64,000 bases of DNA from Sphingomonas sanguinis (GCF_019297835.1 NZ_CP079203.1:2966501-3030500), one strand, 5' to 3'. Positions 32,976 to 42,863 are shown, numbered from the stretch's first letter. Notes: generated by a model from the letters alone, not told the origin. Translations and numbers: made by a program.

Positions 32976-33926
32976 TTAGGAGAACGCGTCTTCTCCGGTC
33001 ATCTCTACCGAGATCTGCCACAGTCTGCGTGCACTGTCAGAATCGACGGCGTAAGGCCGAACCCCCAGATCCCCAAGCTTTGCTGATATAGGCGCTACAT
33101 CATTGTCTTCGAGGTAGAGACCACCCATACCCACGAGCTTGGGCGAAGTTGCAGCCCAAATCTCAGTAGATGCTCCCTGTTGGGTTGACTTTAGAATGGC
33201 TTCGACTGGGCGCCCCTTGGCGTCTAGCCAGCCATAGCCCATCAACTCTTCACGTGACATATGCCGCTGCAACGGGCTGAGGATGCTGCCCGGATGGACC
33301 GCAAAAGCGCGTACGCCCTCCTTTGCGGCCAAGCGGTCGAGTTCGACCGCGAACAGCGAATTGGCGGTCTTGGACTGACCGTAGGCCAGCCATTTGTCAT
33401 AGCCCCGCTCAAAATTGATGTCGTCCCAACGGATGTCGCTCACACCGTGGCCCGACGAGGAAAGCGAGATCACGCGGGCTCCTCCACGCAGCAAGGGCCA
33501 GAGGCGATTCACGAAAACGAAATGGCCGAGATGATTGACGGCGAACTGCATTTCCCATCCCGCACCGACGCGCTTTTCCGGGGTTCCCATGATGCCGGCG
33601 TTGTTGATGAGCATGTCGATGTGGCGCCCCTCGCTCAGAAGCGAATCGGCGAATGCCCGAACCGATTCTAGACTGGCCAGATCCATGGTCGCTGGCCGTA
33701 CCCTTGCGACGCCCGAAAGCGCTTCGGCGGCAACATCGTGCCGACGCGCCGGCACGATGACTTCCGCCCCAGCGCCCGCCAGCGCCTTCACGGCCTCGAT
33801 ACCGATCCCGGAGTAGCCGCCGGTAACGACGGCAAGTTTGCCGGTGAGATCAATGCCCTGCAGCACTTCTTGAGCCGTATTGCGCTTGTTGAAACCCGAG
33901 GGGAGTGGTGACTGTTTGGTGGACAT
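32976..33926 (-). CDS. Short-chain dehydrogenase/reductase
   Basis: 316 residues. Rossmann motif TGGYSGIG, NNAG strand (MLINNAGIMG), and active-site YGQSK (Tyr, Lys) with SLSSSGHG supplying the Ser. This matches NAD(P)-dependent SDRs of the retinol dehydrogenase/WW-oxidoreductase-like group. The ATG at 33926 has AGGAG six bases before it; the frame extends upstream to 33971 without a better site. Divergent AraC gene likely controls it. Confidence 0.88.
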   Translation of the reverse strand: MSTKQSPLPSGFNKRNTAQEVLQGIDLTGKLAVVTGGYSGIGIEAVKALAGAGAEVIVPARRHDVAAEALSGVARVRPATMDLASLESVRAFADSLLSEGRHIDMLINNAGIMGTPEKRVGAGWEMQFAVNHLGHFVFVNRLWPLLRGGARVISLSSSGHGVSDIRWDDINFERGYDKWLAYGQSKTANSLFAVELDRLAAKEGVRAFAVHPGSILSPLQRHMSREELMGYGWLDAKGRPVEAILKSTQQGASTEIWAATSPKLVGMGGLYLEDNDVAPISAKLGDLGVRPYAVDSDSARRLWQISVEMTGEDAFS

Positions 33927-34023
33927 AACGGCTCCTGCGAATTTCTTTGCTTCCACCGGTGGATTAGACAAGATATCCAGGACGATCTATGATTGATCGT
34001 CCGCATAACTTTCGCGAGCGTAC

Positions 34024-34929
34024 ATGATCGATCCGCTTTCCCAGGTTTTGATGCTGCTTCGCCCGCGCAGTGCGATTGGCAGCGGGCTCGAACTTTCCGG
34101 TGAATGGTGCTTTCGGTTTTCCGGGCACGAGAGCATCAAATTCTGTGCCATCATGCGCGGGGAGTGCTGGCTGCGGCTCGAGGGCGAAGACCCCTGGCAG
34201 CATATGCGTGCCGGCGACTGCTTTCTGATGACCCGGGGCCTGCCTTTCCAGCTTGCAAGTCAGCCCGAGCTTGCTCCGCGCGACGCGACCGAGTTGGAGA
34301 AGAATGCCAGATGGCCCATCGCACCCAGCGTCGGCGAGGACAACGTGCAGGTGGTTGGCGGCGGTTTTGCTCTGGATCCCGGCAACGGAGCGGAGATGAT
34401 AACGGCGTTGCCGCCGGTATTGATCGTCCGACATGCCTCACCGCATGCAAAGGTACTGAATTTCTGCCTTACACAGTTCGCGGACGAACTCGGCAGCGAC
34501 CAGCCCGGATCCAGCCTCCTGGCCGAACACCTCGCGCACGTCATGCTTGTGCACCTGATGCGTATCTATCTGGCCGAGGGGCCTCCAGAAGGGGCTAACT
34601 GGTTGCGTGCGCTGGGGGACAATCGCCTCAGCCGGGCGGTTGCGGCCATGCACGCGCGGCCGTCCAACAACTGGTCTCTGCAGGAACTTGCGCGAGAAGC
34701 GGGCATGTCGCGCACCAGCTTCACGACCTACTTCAAGCAGGTCGTTGGGCAATCACCCATGGAGTATCTGACTGGTTGGCGCATGCTTCTTGCCAAAGGG
34801 CAATTGCGGCTGGGCAAGACCTCGGTCGCAACTATCGCTGCGGAAAGTGGCTACCAATCGGAAGCCGCGTTCAGCACAGCATTCAAGAGGATCGTCGGCA
34901 TGACGCCGCGACAGGCAAGAAATACTTAG
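34024..34929 (+). CDS. AraC-family regulator with cupin sensor
   Basis: 301 residues. N-terminal cupin-like ligand domain (GECWLRLEGEDPWQHMRAGDCFLMTRGLPFQL) and C-terminal double helix-turn-helix (WSLQELAREAGMSRTSFTTYFKQVVGQSPMEYL ... TIAAESGYQSEAAFSTAFKRIVGMTPRQAR). Divergent from the SDR gene with about 97 bases between, a common regulator/target pairing. Confidence 0.9.
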   Translation: MIDPLSQVLMLLRPRSAIGSGLELSGEWCFRFSGHESIKFCAIMRGECWLRLEGEDPWQHMRAGDCFLMTRGLPFQLASQPELAPRDATELEKNARWPIAPSVGEDNVQVVGGGFALDPGNGAEMITALPPVLIVRHASPHAKVLNFCLTQFADELGSDQPGSSLLAEHLAHVMLVHLMRIYLAEGPPEGANWLRALGDNRLSRAVAAMHARPSNNWSLQELAREAGMSRTSFTTYFKQVVGQSPMEYLTGWRMLLAKGQLRLGKTSVATIAAESGYQSEAAFSTAFKRIVGMTPRQARNT

Positions 34930-35814
34930 ACTTTATCCATTGTGTGCGACCGCTGGAGAGCAGGTTGGGAAAAGGGGCACGTCACGTCAGCAGGCCTGGT
35001 CACACGCGGCTCTCCGTCACTAGCTATTTAGCAACATTGATCGTCAAGAAATCGCCATTTCCGCCCATGATGCCAAAGCAGACATCTTTCTAAAATCCGA
35101 CCTCCCTGAGATCTACCTAGCGGATGTTGTAATTTGTGATTGCGCAGAAACAATATCTCAATCCTTGAGATTGATCGGGCTTGCACAAGCCGTTTCCTGT
35201 CTTTCCTGGCCACGATTGATACTGTCGATCACTGCGTATCCGGGAACGCAGCGAGGATTGTCAATGTTGTTCAGCATGTTGAGCGACTGATGGAGCGCAG
35301 CCGAACCGTTATGCGCCATTGGAAGGTGTTTCCTCAAGACCAAAATCCTTGGGAACCTCTCACTCGAACTATAGCCGCCGGAGGCGCTGTTAAACTAGCC
35401 CGCAGTGCGCCGATCTTGTAATTCGGTGTATTCCCCTTCCGTAAAACACAGCGCCGATATGCTGAGGTCATCGTCGTTGACTCCTTTCGTTAGAATTTCC
35501 TCGGGCCCTTCAATGCAGGCAAAGGCCAGCTTGGAGCTACAGACATGCCCGTTCAGGTTGGAGCCGCGCTTTCGAATGACGAAATTCGACTTGAGAGACA
35601 TCCAAGTTTGTTATCGATGGCATGTTTCATCGAAGGTGCGTCGATAATTTCGCTGTCTGGAACGTGATTTGAAAGTGGATGCGGCCAAAAAATCCAAAGT
35701 TACGTCATTAATCTTCCAGATATATTCAGCATGATGGTCTGTGTAGAATCTGCGGATTTGATGAAATATTAGCCGGTTATGCGAAGCCGAGGCGAGGTAC
35801 GGGCGAAACCGATG
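34930..35814. other. Low-GC intergenic stretch
   Basis: Nearly 900 bases of noticeably lower GC than the surroundings. Small open frames (35140-35421 plus; 35395-35601 minus, 68 codons) have protein-like composition but no recognisable motif, so I do not call them. The contrast in composition suggests a foreign or decayed insertion. Confidence 0.4.
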
Positions 35815-36894
35815 TCAGTTCCGACGTAGCAGCGGCTGCGTGCTGCAGCGGAAGGAGCCGCCGAACGACCGGCTGATGTCGTACTTGACGTATTCCACCG
35901 CGATCCCGTGCCGGCGCAGCGCGTTGCCGATGGTCGCGAACGCCGGATCGGTGACATAGACCCGGTCGGACAGCGGCAGCCCGTTGGTCGCAAGCGCTTT
36001 CGCCTCTTCCAACGACACATCGATCCTTTCCCAGTGCTTCAACAGGTTTGGAATGCCATCGAGAAAGGCATCGCGGCAGGCGACCATCAGGCCGTCACGG
36101 ATGAGGCCCAGTGCACAGTCGAGATGCAGGATGTCGTCACGAAGCCTGACACGTTCCACCGTGTAGCCCTGTGGCGTCAGCAGCTTGGACAGGAAGCGGA
36201 CGCCTTGCGCATTGCTTGCCAGCCCCGACGTACCGACGAACACATGCCGCCCGAGCACCAGCACGTCGCCTCCTTCGAGAAACGGTCCGGCGCCCAGCGT
36301 CTTGTCGTCCTTCGCCGCGATCTCGGGCATCGGCACGGCGACATAGGCAGCGTTCGACGGCAGGACTTGCTGCGCGATGATCGGCCGAACCGGCAGCACC
36401 TCGCGTCGACGGTGAAGAAACCGCAGCGACCCTTCGATCACATTCGGGCCGACGGTGAAGAAGGGATCGCGGACGAAGAAATTGGCATAGCCATTGTCGG
36501 CAGCGGCGGCCTTCTCCGCGTCCGTCAGCAGGCGCGGGCGCAGTACCTCCACGCCGTGACCCACCAGGACCTGACGGAACGCTTCGCGCTCCGCCTCCCA
36601 CGCCTTCTGCTTCTCCGGGAACAGATCGGCAAAGTCGCCGCCATCTTTCAGCGCTTCCACGCTCGCGCCGTCGAGGAACCGGAGATCATCGCTTGCGGCC
36701 ATGTTTTTGGGAAAGGCGACCTGGGATTGGGTCAGTACCACTATGCGGAGCGGCGCGAATTCGCTTTCGACATGAACTTGCGTCATTGGTTTCGACTTTC
36801 CGTTCCAGGTGGATGCTGCATTTGCAGCTATGGCGGGACTGGCAGCCAATCCGACTGCCGCGCCTGACAGCATGGTCCGACGGGATATTGTCAT
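35815..36894 (-). CDS. Secreted amidinotransferase/deiminase-fold enzyme
   Basis: 359 residues starting with a Tat-type signal (SRRTMLSGAAVGLAASPAIA). The pentein fold signatures are present: FVRDPFFTVG, LEGGDVLVLG, LHLDCALGLI, and the C-terminal catalytic Cys in FRCSTQPLL (C350). This is the arginine deiminase/glycine amidinotransferase superfamily, so it should hydrolyse or transfer the amidino group of a guanidino compound in the periplasm. Its ATG overlaps the stop of the PACE efflux gene (ATGA), linking it to efflux. Confidence 0.8.
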   Translation of the reverse strand: MTISRRTMLSGAAVGLAASPAIAANAASTWNGKSKPMTQVHVESEFAPLRIVVLTQSQVAFPKNMAASDDLRFLDGASVEALKDGGDFADLFPEKQKAWEAEREAFRQVLVGHGVEVLRPRLLTDAEKAAAADNGYANFFVRDPFFTVGPNVIEGSLRFLHRRREVLPVRPIIAQQVLPSNAAYVAVPMPEIAAKDDKTLGAGPFLEGGDVLVLGRHVFVGTSGLASNAQGVRFLSKLLTPQGYTVERVRLRDDILHLDCALGLIRDGLMVACRDAFLDGIPNLLKHWERIDVSLEEAKALATNGLPLSDRVYVTDPAFATIGNALRRHGIAVEYVKYDISRSFGGSFRCSTQPLLRRN

Positions 36895-37352
36895 CGTTGA
36901 TGATCCTCAAAAGAAACGGCGATGCCCCTGGTTCCGCCAGTCGCGGTTCGGCCGGTGACCCGATCGAACAGCCAGTTGTAGGCGACGGTGTAGGGCAGGA
37001 TGAAAAGGAGGAAGGCGGCCTCGACGACCACCGCCTGCATCAGTGTGAGGCTCAGCCACCAGGCGGCAAGCGGCACGCAGGTGAGCACAAGCCCCGCCTC
37101 GAAGCCGATCGCATGGGCGACGCGTACGCCAAGCGTCCGTCCCTCGAGCGGGACGTGCCGATCGAAGATCCAGTTATAGGCGAGGTTCCAGAGCGTCGCG
37201 ATCGTCGACATCATGACCGACAAGAGCCCGGTGCTCGCCAATGGTCGATCGAGTGCATAGGCCACCACCGGTGAGCAGATCGCGACGGCAATGACCTCGA
37301 AGCCGATCGCATGAACGACGCGTTCTCGGATGCTGCGAAGTTGGTGACCCAT
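36891..37352 (-). CDS. PACE-family efflux transporter (AceI-like)
   Basis: 153 residues made of two tandem bacterial transmembrane pair domains, each with an RVxHAIGFE helix and a WNxxYNWxFD helix. This is the proteobacterial antimicrobial compound efflux family, typified by AceI, which exports chlorhexidine and short diamines with proton antiport. First gene of an operon with the deiminase-like enzyme and divergent from a LysR gene, the same arrangement as aceI-aceR. Confidence 0.88.
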   Translation of the reverse strand: MGHQLRSIRERVVHAIGFEVIAVAICSPVVAYALDRPLASTGLLSVMMSTIATLWNLAYNWIFDRHVPLEGRTLGVRVAHAIGFEAGLVLTCVPLAAWWLSLTLMQAVVVEAAFLLFILPYTVAYNWLFDRVTGRTATGGTRGIAVSFEDHQR

Positions 37353-37434
37353 GGTTCACTCCCCTGCTTGACGACAAGGGATCTAGCGCGTCCTTAGCGA
37401 TAGCCAACAATGAGCAGCCATCGGTTTGATCGAT

Positions 37435-38289
37435 ATGTCGTTTGCCCCCGAACTCCTCCGCGCCTTCGTCGCCGCAGCGACGACCGGCAGCTTTTCCGCG
37501 GCCGCACGCTCGATGGGACGATCGCAGTCGACCGTCAGCGCGGCGATCGCCAATCTGGAGGTCGATGTCGGCGTTCCGCTGTTCGAGCGCGGATCGCGCC
37601 ATAACCGGCTGACCGAGGCGGGCGTACAGGTTCTGGGTCACGCTCGCGCGATCCTGGCCGCGCACGAGCGGTTGGAAGCACTGAGCATCCGCCTCGCCGA
37701 CCGGGTCGAGCCCGTAGTGTCGCTCGCGCTATCGGATGCCTTCCATTTCGATCCGGACGGCAAGATCACCAAGCGGTTCATCGCACGCTTCCCCGATACC
37801 GCGCTCCATTGCAGCGCGGCGGAAAGCGAGGAGATCATCGCCAGGCTTCAGACACGCACGACCACGATCGGCATCGGACCGGTGCAGCCGCGCTACCCGC
37901 ATGACATCACCGCGGCGCGCCTCACGCATGCCTCGCCTTTCGGCATCTATGTAGCCGCCGATCACCCGCTCGCCATCCGCGATGACCTGGTCGACGATGA
38001 CCTGTCGGAGTGGCGATGCCTCTACCTCAGTCGGAACCCAGGTGACGACGCCGCGAACCACGTCAACGGATGGTCCGCGCCCGATTACCTGACCCTGCTG
38101 GAAATGGCGGCGCAGGGCCTCGGTTGGGCAGTCTTGCCAAGTGCGATGGTGAAGCGCTTCAGCCACGGGCGGCTGAGTCCGCTCCGGCTTCGCGCCCCGC
38201 TGTTGCCGGTGGCGATGGATGTCGTCTGGTCGCGCCAGCACCTGCCTGGCCCGGCCGGGCTGTGGCTGATCGAGCAGATTTGCGCATAG
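37435..38289 (+). CDS. LysR-family regulator of the PACE operon
   Basis: 284 residues. APELLRAFVAAATTGSFSAAARSMGRSQSTVSAAIANLE is the winged helix; the C-terminal half is a substrate-binding-like domain. Start set at ATG 37435 rather than TTG 37426. It is divergent from the PACE pump gene with 82 bases between, so it probably senses the pump's substrate and activates the pump/deiminase operon. Confidence 0.87.
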   Translation: MSFAPELLRAFVAAATTGSFSAAARSMGRSQSTVSAAIANLEVDVGVPLFERGSRHNRLTEAGVQVLGHARAILAAHERLEALSIRLADRVEPVVSLALSDAFHFDPDGKITKRFIARFPDTALHCSAAESEEIIARLQTRTTTIGIGPVQPRYPHDITAARLTHASPFGIYVAADHPLAIRDDLVDDDLSEWRCLYLSRNPGDDAANHVNGWSAPDYLTLLEMAAQGLGWAVLPSAMVKRFSHGRLSPLRLRAPLLPVAMDVVWSRQHLPGPAGLWLIEQICA

Positions 38290-38325
38290 CATCTCTACGA
38301 CGTCGCTGAGGCATCCGTGTGCTCC

Positions 38326-38736
38326 TCACGGATTGGCTATGCGGGCCAATACGGCCTTCCCCGCTGCAGAAATCGCTACGAACAGAATGCGTCGGTCATT
38401 CACGCAGCGTCTTCGCTCGATCAAACGCCTGGCCTCAAGGGCATCGAGAACCCGTGTCATGGCGCCGGCGTCGTGGACCAGGCGCGCCGCCAATGTCTTC
38501 ACGGCGCAATCGCCGTCCTCGGACAGAACTTCCAAGAGCATCCACTGGGTCGATGTAAGCCCTTCCCGGCTCGCGAGTTCATCGAGGTGACGCAGAAATA
38601 GGAGGCAGGAGTTGCGTCTGTCCAACATAGTGGGCCCACGTGGCAACCCCGGCGCGACGCAGCCGATGCGATTGCCTTCGCCCGTCTTCATCGGGTCGAT
38701 GGTCGCAAGTGTGGTACAGCGTCCGTTCGCCGTCAT
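38326..38736 (-). CDS. MarR-family regulator, short C-terminus
   Basis: 136 residues. A MarR winged helix is clear (LTSTQWMLLEVLSEDGDCAVKTLAARLVHDAGAMTRVLDALEARRLIERRRCVNDRRILFVAISAAGKAVL), but the protein stops about 30 residues early (ARIANP), without the usual C-terminal dimerisation helix. The ATG overlaps the stop of the porin gene (ATGA), so it is read after the porin. It may be truncated. Confidence 0.65.
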   Translation of the reverse strand: MTANGRCTTLATIDPMKTGEGNRIGCVAPGLPRGPTMLDRRNSCLLFLRHLDELASREGLTSTQWMLLEVLSEDGDCAVKTLAARLVHDAGAMTRVLDALEARRLIERRRCVNDRRILFVAISAAGKAVLARIANP

Positions 38737-40214
38737 CGCTGCGCGGGCATCCCCATCAATGCAGCTCCATCGATCGAGACGCGTAGGCCGAACGCCAGTA
38801 TATTGCCCGATCGCTTGACGGCCCGTGGCTTTGCGAAATTGTCGGGGCTGACGACGTACTGGATGTTCGGGCTGATCCGCACGCCGCGATAGGCCGCGAT
38901 GCCGTAGTTGACCTCGAACACGCCTTCGTCTGGAAAGACCGTGTCGGTTCCACCGGCCAAAGCTCGCGATGCCTGAAGGAACTGGCGCTGGCGATCGCCG
39001 AGCCGAATATAGCTGCCCACCACGCCGAAGGTGTCGGCCGGTCGCCCGGCAAAGGGACCGGTGACGATCACGCCTACCAGCGCCTGTGCCTTGAACGGCA
39101 CATAATCATTGGTCGCGCCGATGACGCCGCCAAAGAGGGTAACGGGGCGCTTCACATCGCCGCCCATATGGGTCGCGGCCACGTCACCCATGACATAGAC
39201 GCCGGCCTGGCCATCATGGACCAGCGCCGCGCCGCCTGCCGCTCCCTGGCCGATCCGGGGCAGCCCACGCGTGTTCAGATAGGGATCGCTGACGTCGGAG
39301 GTGTTGCCATAGGCACCGATCCGCACATGATAGAGATGCCGGGCTTTGGGATTGTCGGATTGCAGCCCGATCTCGACGGCGGTCTGATGGCCGGTCGAGC
39401 CCTTCGTCGACCAGTCGAAGCCGTTGGTCGGGATCAGCGACGTGTTGGCCTCGAAAATTCCGATCTGCGCATAGAAGGACCTGGTCGGCGCGACTTTGAT
39501 ACGACCGCCCCAGGTGTTGTAGGGAAAGAACCCCAACGCGCGGTCTTGGATCGGCACCACGGCCGGGTTGAAGCACACCGAGTTGCTCTGGAAGGTGCAA
39601 TAGATGTTGGACTGGTTGAAATAGGTCAGCGGCGCGACCCGCCCGCCGGAGATGTTGACCTTGCCGCCCCAGAGATTCTGCTCGAACGCTAGCGCGGCAA
39701 GGCGCAGGTTCTGAACCGCCTTGTAGCGCGTCTGGAAGCCGATCGCATTGGCGGTATGATCGACCGCCAGCGACGAGCCCTGCGAGATGTTCATGCTGTA
39801 ATGGAGGGCCGCCCCCTTCCACCCGACGAGGCGGTCGAAATCGAGATCGAAGCCGAAGGGAAGGGCATAGGAATTCGCCGTCCCGCGCCCCTGTCCGCCG
39901 GTGACGTTGCCGGCGAACTCGTCGACGGCCAGCAGCCGCAGATAGACGCCACGATCCGCAAGCGATCGCCCGACACCTGCAAGAGGCCCCTTGAGCGGCT
40001 TGCCGTCTCCCGGCGGCCCCTGCACCTGTGGCTTGGGATAGTTGTTGAGGAAGATGGCGGGGGCCGTGGCGTGCGGCTTCGCCCCGGCTTGTGGTGGCTG
40101 GGGCACCGGCGGACCGGCCTTGTCCGTCGCCGAGACTGCACTTTGCGCCAGACACGGCGACGCGACGAGGATTGCGCTGGCCAGCATGGGCCAGCGGCAG
40201 CTGACGAGGATCAT
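38733..40214 (-). CDS. OprB-family carbohydrate porin
   Basis: 493 residues with a signal peptide (LASAILVASPCLAQ) and Pro-rich spacer, then a beta-barrel of the OprB type: LAVDEFAGNVTGG, ALHYSMNISQG, FFPYNTWGGRIKV, VFEVNYGIAAYRGVRISPNIQYVVSPD. Such porins let sugars or sugar acids cross the outer membrane. GGAG sits seven bases before the ATG. Follows the MFS transporter and aldolase-like genes on the same strand and probably serves the same substrate. Confidence 0.87.
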   Translation of the reverse strand: MILVSCRWPMLASAILVASPCLAQSAVSATDKAGPPVPQPPQAGAKPHATAPAIFLNNYPKPQVQGPPGDGKPLKGPLAGVGRSLADRGVYLRLLAVDEFAGNVTGGQGRGTANSYALPFGFDLDFDRLVGWKGAALHYSMNISQGSSLAVDHTANAIGFQTRYKAVQNLRLAALAFEQNLWGGKVNISGGRVAPLTYFNQSNIYCTFQSNSVCFNPAVVPIQDRALGFFPYNTWGGRIKVAPTRSFYAQIGIFEANTSLIPTNGFDWSTKGSTGHQTAVEIGLQSDNPKARHLYHVRIGAYGNTSDVSDPYLNTRGLPRIGQGAAGGAALVHDGQAGVYVMGDVAATHMGGDVKRPVTLFGGVIGATNDYVPFKAQALVGVIVTGPFAGRPADTFGVVGSYIRLGDRQRQFLQASRALAGGTDTVFPDEGVFEVNYGIAAYRGVRISPNIQYVVSPDNFAKPRAVKRSGNILAFGLRVSIDGAALMGMPAQR

Positions 40215-40299
40215 GAATGGTCTCCAGACGGGGGCCGCGGACGCGGCGTCGGTGCCGACAGGACGGTCGAGGGCGCGGCCCCGCCGCGCCCCGCCATCG

Positions 40300-41730
40300 T
40301 TACGGAGAGACTTCTTCCAAAGCGCGCCCGGTGGTCTCGGGTGCCCAGCGCAGGACGACCAGTCCGGTCAGGGCCGCGACCACGGCGAAGGTCAGGAAGA
40401 CCGGGGCGACCGAGCCGCTCGTCATGATGAGGCCGATGACCCAGGGACCGGTGATGGATCCGGCGCGAAGCCACGCCGATCCCAGCCCCGCCCCCAGCGA
40501 GCGCAGGCGGGTGGGGTAGAGTTCGCCCGAATAAAGATAGAGCGAATAGGTCACCGTCTGCAGCGCGGCGAAGGCCGGTGTCGCCAGAGCGAACACCATG
40601 ACCGGGGTCGTGGCACCCAGCCACCACAGCGTCAGCAGCGGGATCGCGGCGAAGAGCAGCGCGCCGGTATACCAGTTGCGCCGACCGACCTTGTCGATCG
40701 TGACCGCACAGACGAAGGAGGCGACCAGGGCGATGCCGGTCATGGCGAAGCCATATCCGATCGCCTGATCGATCGGCATGTTGAAGACAGTCTTGTAGAG
40801 CGTCGGCAGCCAGGTCAGCAGGCCGTTGTTGATCATATAGGAGCCGAACCACATCACCCAGAGCAGCAGCGTGCGTGGGCCGTAGAGCGGACTGAACAAT
40901 TCACGCCACGACCCTGCCTGGCGGCTTGGAGCCGGAGTGGGCGGGACAACAGCACGTGGTTCCGGCAGGGGCTGACCATGTTCGAGGGCACTGGCCTCGA
41001 GCTTTGTAATGACCTTGTCGGCGTCGGCCAAACGGCCGCGCGTGATGAGCCAGCGGGGGCTTTCGGACAGGAAGAAGCGGAGCGGCATGACGAGCAGAAC
41101 CGGCACCATCCCGACGACGAACATCGCCTGCCAGCCGAGCGACGGCACCAGGAAATATCCGATCCCCCCGGCTGCGGTCAGGCCGACGAGAAACAGCAAC
41201 TCGTAAAGGAGGAAGAAGCGGCCCCGCTTCTTGGCGCCCGACAGTTCGTTGACATAGGCGCTGGCCACCGGAACCTCGCCGCCTGTCCCGATCCCTTGCA
41301 GGAAGCGGAATAGCATCAGCGAGCTGGCGCTCCATGAAAAGATGCAGGCGGCGCTCATCGCCGCGAAAATGCCGATGCAGATCGCCAGTACCGGAAGCCG
41401 CCCGATACGCTCGGCCAGCCAGCCGAAGAAGATCGCGCCGAATAACTGGCCCAGATAGCCGGACGAGATGATGGCGGCGGTGGTTGCGGGGGCCAGCCCC
41501 CATTCCTTCGCCAAGATCGGCAGCGCATAGGCTAGCGCGATCGTGGTGTAGCCGTCGAAGAAGGTCGCCATTCCGACACAGCCGCGCGCCCACAGGACGG
41601 GCCGCGTGACGGGCAGGCGCTCAAGACGAGCCAGCAGGGTTCCGCTATCAACCTGGCTTTTGGCCATGGCATAGTCGTCGGCTAATCGGCCGACAGACGC
41701 AATGGATGCGTTCACAGCAATCTCTCCCAT
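40300..41730 (-). CDS. MFS transporter (sugar/aromatic acid:H+ symporter type)
   Basis: 476 residues, twelve membrane helices. Major facilitator motifs are visible: GWLAERIGRLPVL between helices 2 and 3, RFLQGIGTGGEVPVA in helix 4, ESPRWLITRGR after helix 6, and DKVGRRNW in the second half. This is the sugar porter/metabolite-proton symporter branch. Start at ATG 41730 is provisional (upstream frame is open, no strong ribosome site). It lies 115 bases downstream of the aldolase-like gene, in one direction with the porin. Confidence 0.85.
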   Translation of the reverse strand: MGEIAVNASIASVGRLADDYAMAKSQVDSGTLLARLERLPVTRPVLWARGCVGMATFFDGYTTIALAYALPILAKEWGLAPATTAAIISSGYLGQLFGAIFFGWLAERIGRLPVLAICIGIFAAMSAACIFSWSASSLMLFRFLQGIGTGGEVPVASAYVNELSGAKKRGRFFLLYELLFLVGLTAAGGIGYFLVPSLGWQAMFVVGMVPVLLVMPLRFFLSESPRWLITRGRLADADKVITKLEASALEHGQPLPEPRAVVPPTPAPSRQAGSWRELFSPLYGPRTLLLWVMWFGSYMINNGLLTWLPTLYKTVFNMPIDQAIGYGFAMTGIALVASFVCAVTIDKVGRRNWYTGALLFAAIPLLTLWWLGATTPVMVFALATPAFAALQTVTYSLYLYSGELYPTRLRSLGAGLGSAWLRAGSITGPWVIGLIMTSGSVAPVFLTFAVVAALTGLVVLRWAPETTGRALEEVSP

Positions 41731-41845
41731 TGGCACGCTCTTGCGGCAAGGCCACTGGCGCGTCTGTTCTCGTTGGGATGTGAGCCGGACGGGACCGGCG
41801 GTGGTCGACCGGGGCCGCACAGGGCAGGGCCCCGGTCAGGCAGGA

Positions 41846-42808
41846 TCAGACGATGCCCGCCTCCTTCAGCGCGGCCTCGATCTCCGCCTCGGCCTGCGGC
41901 GTCAGGTCGAGCAGCGGCGAGCGGATCGTCGCGTTGTCGATGATCCCGCGGGCCCGCAGCGCGATCTTGAGCGCGACGGTACCCTCCATATGGCTGCCGC
42001 GGTGATAGATGTTCTTGGTCACGGGCAGTAGCTGGTCGTGCAGCTGGCGGGCGCGGACATAGTCCTTGGCCTTGCCCGCCTCGATGAGCTGGACAAGCAG
42101 CTCGGGCGCCACATTGCCATAACCGACCAGCGCGCCATCGACGTCGAACATTGTGTGGAGCAGATATTCGTCGTGGCAGGTCAGGATCTGCAAGTCGGGG
42201 AATTCGCTGCGCAGGACCGGGATCTCCGTGTCCCAGCGCTTCATGTTGCGTACCCCGTTCTTGGTGGCGACGACCCCCGGCTGTGCCGCGATCTCCAGCT
42301 GGGTCTGGAGGTTGTAGGTCGCCTTGGTCACATCGGGATATTGGAACAGGATGCACTGCAGGCCCGAGGCTTCATAGATCGCCTTGTAGCGATCCTGCGG
42401 CGCGCCAGCCTGATAACCGAAGCGCAGCCAGCCATGGCTCGGATAGACGAGCGCGCCGAGCGCGCCGGCGTCGGCCGCGCGCTTCGCTTCCTTCGCGGCG
42501 ACCTCGGTGCCTTCGCCGGTAATGCCGGCGATGATCGGCACGTCGACCGCCTCCGCCAGCGTCTCAATCAGCTTCACCTGCTCGTCGCGGTCCAGGAACG
42601 TGCCCTCGCCGGCGTGGCCCAGAATGACCAGGCTTTTTACGCCCTCGACCGACACCAGCCACTTGGCGAGCTTGACGTTCTGCTCCCAGTCGACCTGGCC
42701 ATCCTTAGTGAAGACGGTGACGGGGGCGGGGTTGAGGCCACGCAGGTCCATGACCTTTTCGGGGGCGGGACGCGATGCGGCGCGGGGCTCGGGATCATGA
42801 CGGCTCAT
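41846..42808 (-). CDS. DapA-family aldolase/dehydratase
   Basis: 320 residues forming a (beta/alpha)8 barrel of the dihydrodipicolinate synthase/N-acetylneuraminate lyase family. The Schiff-base Lys is K183 (VVATKNG) and the catalytic Tyr Y157 (LFQYPDVTK); GHAGEGTFL replaces the DHDPS GTTGE loop, arguing against lysine synthesis and for cleavage or dehydration of a keto acid. GGAGAGAG lies about six bases before the ATG. With the MFS symporter, porin and divergent LacI regulator it forms a catabolic cassette for a sugar acid or related keto acid. Confidence 0.83.
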   Translation of the reverse strand: MSRHDPEPRAASRPAPEKVMDLRGLNPAPVTVFTKDGQVDWEQNVKLAKWLVSVEGVKSLVILGHAGEGTFLDRDEQVKLIETLAEAVDVPIIAGITGEGTEVAAKEAKRAADAGALGALVYPSHGWLRFGYQAGAPQDRYKAIYEASGLQCILFQYPDVTKATYNLQTQLEIAAQPGVVATKNGVRNMKRWDTEIPVLRSEFPDLQILTCHDEYLLHTMFDVDGALVGYGNVAPELLVQLIEAGKAKDYVRARQLHDQLLPVTKNIYHRGSHMEGTVALKIALRARGIIDNATIRSPLLDLTPQAEAEIEAALKEAGIV

Positions 42809-42849
42809 AATTCTCTCTCCTGCTCTCACCCGCCCTTTTGGAACGTTGG

Positions 42850-42863
42850 CGGGAACGTTCCCG
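42850..42863. promoter_or_regulatory. LacI-type operator
   Basis: CGGGAACGTTCCCG, a perfect 14-base palindrome with central CG, as favoured by LacI/GalR proteins. A further half-site GGAACGTT precedes it (42840-42847). It lies between the divergent aldolase operon and LacI gene. Confidence 0.7.

Noticed and set aside
35395..35601. 68-codon minus-strand gene in the low-GC stretch
   Set aside because: Composition is plausible for a protein but there is no recognisable motif or clear start signal; left as part of the intergenic description.
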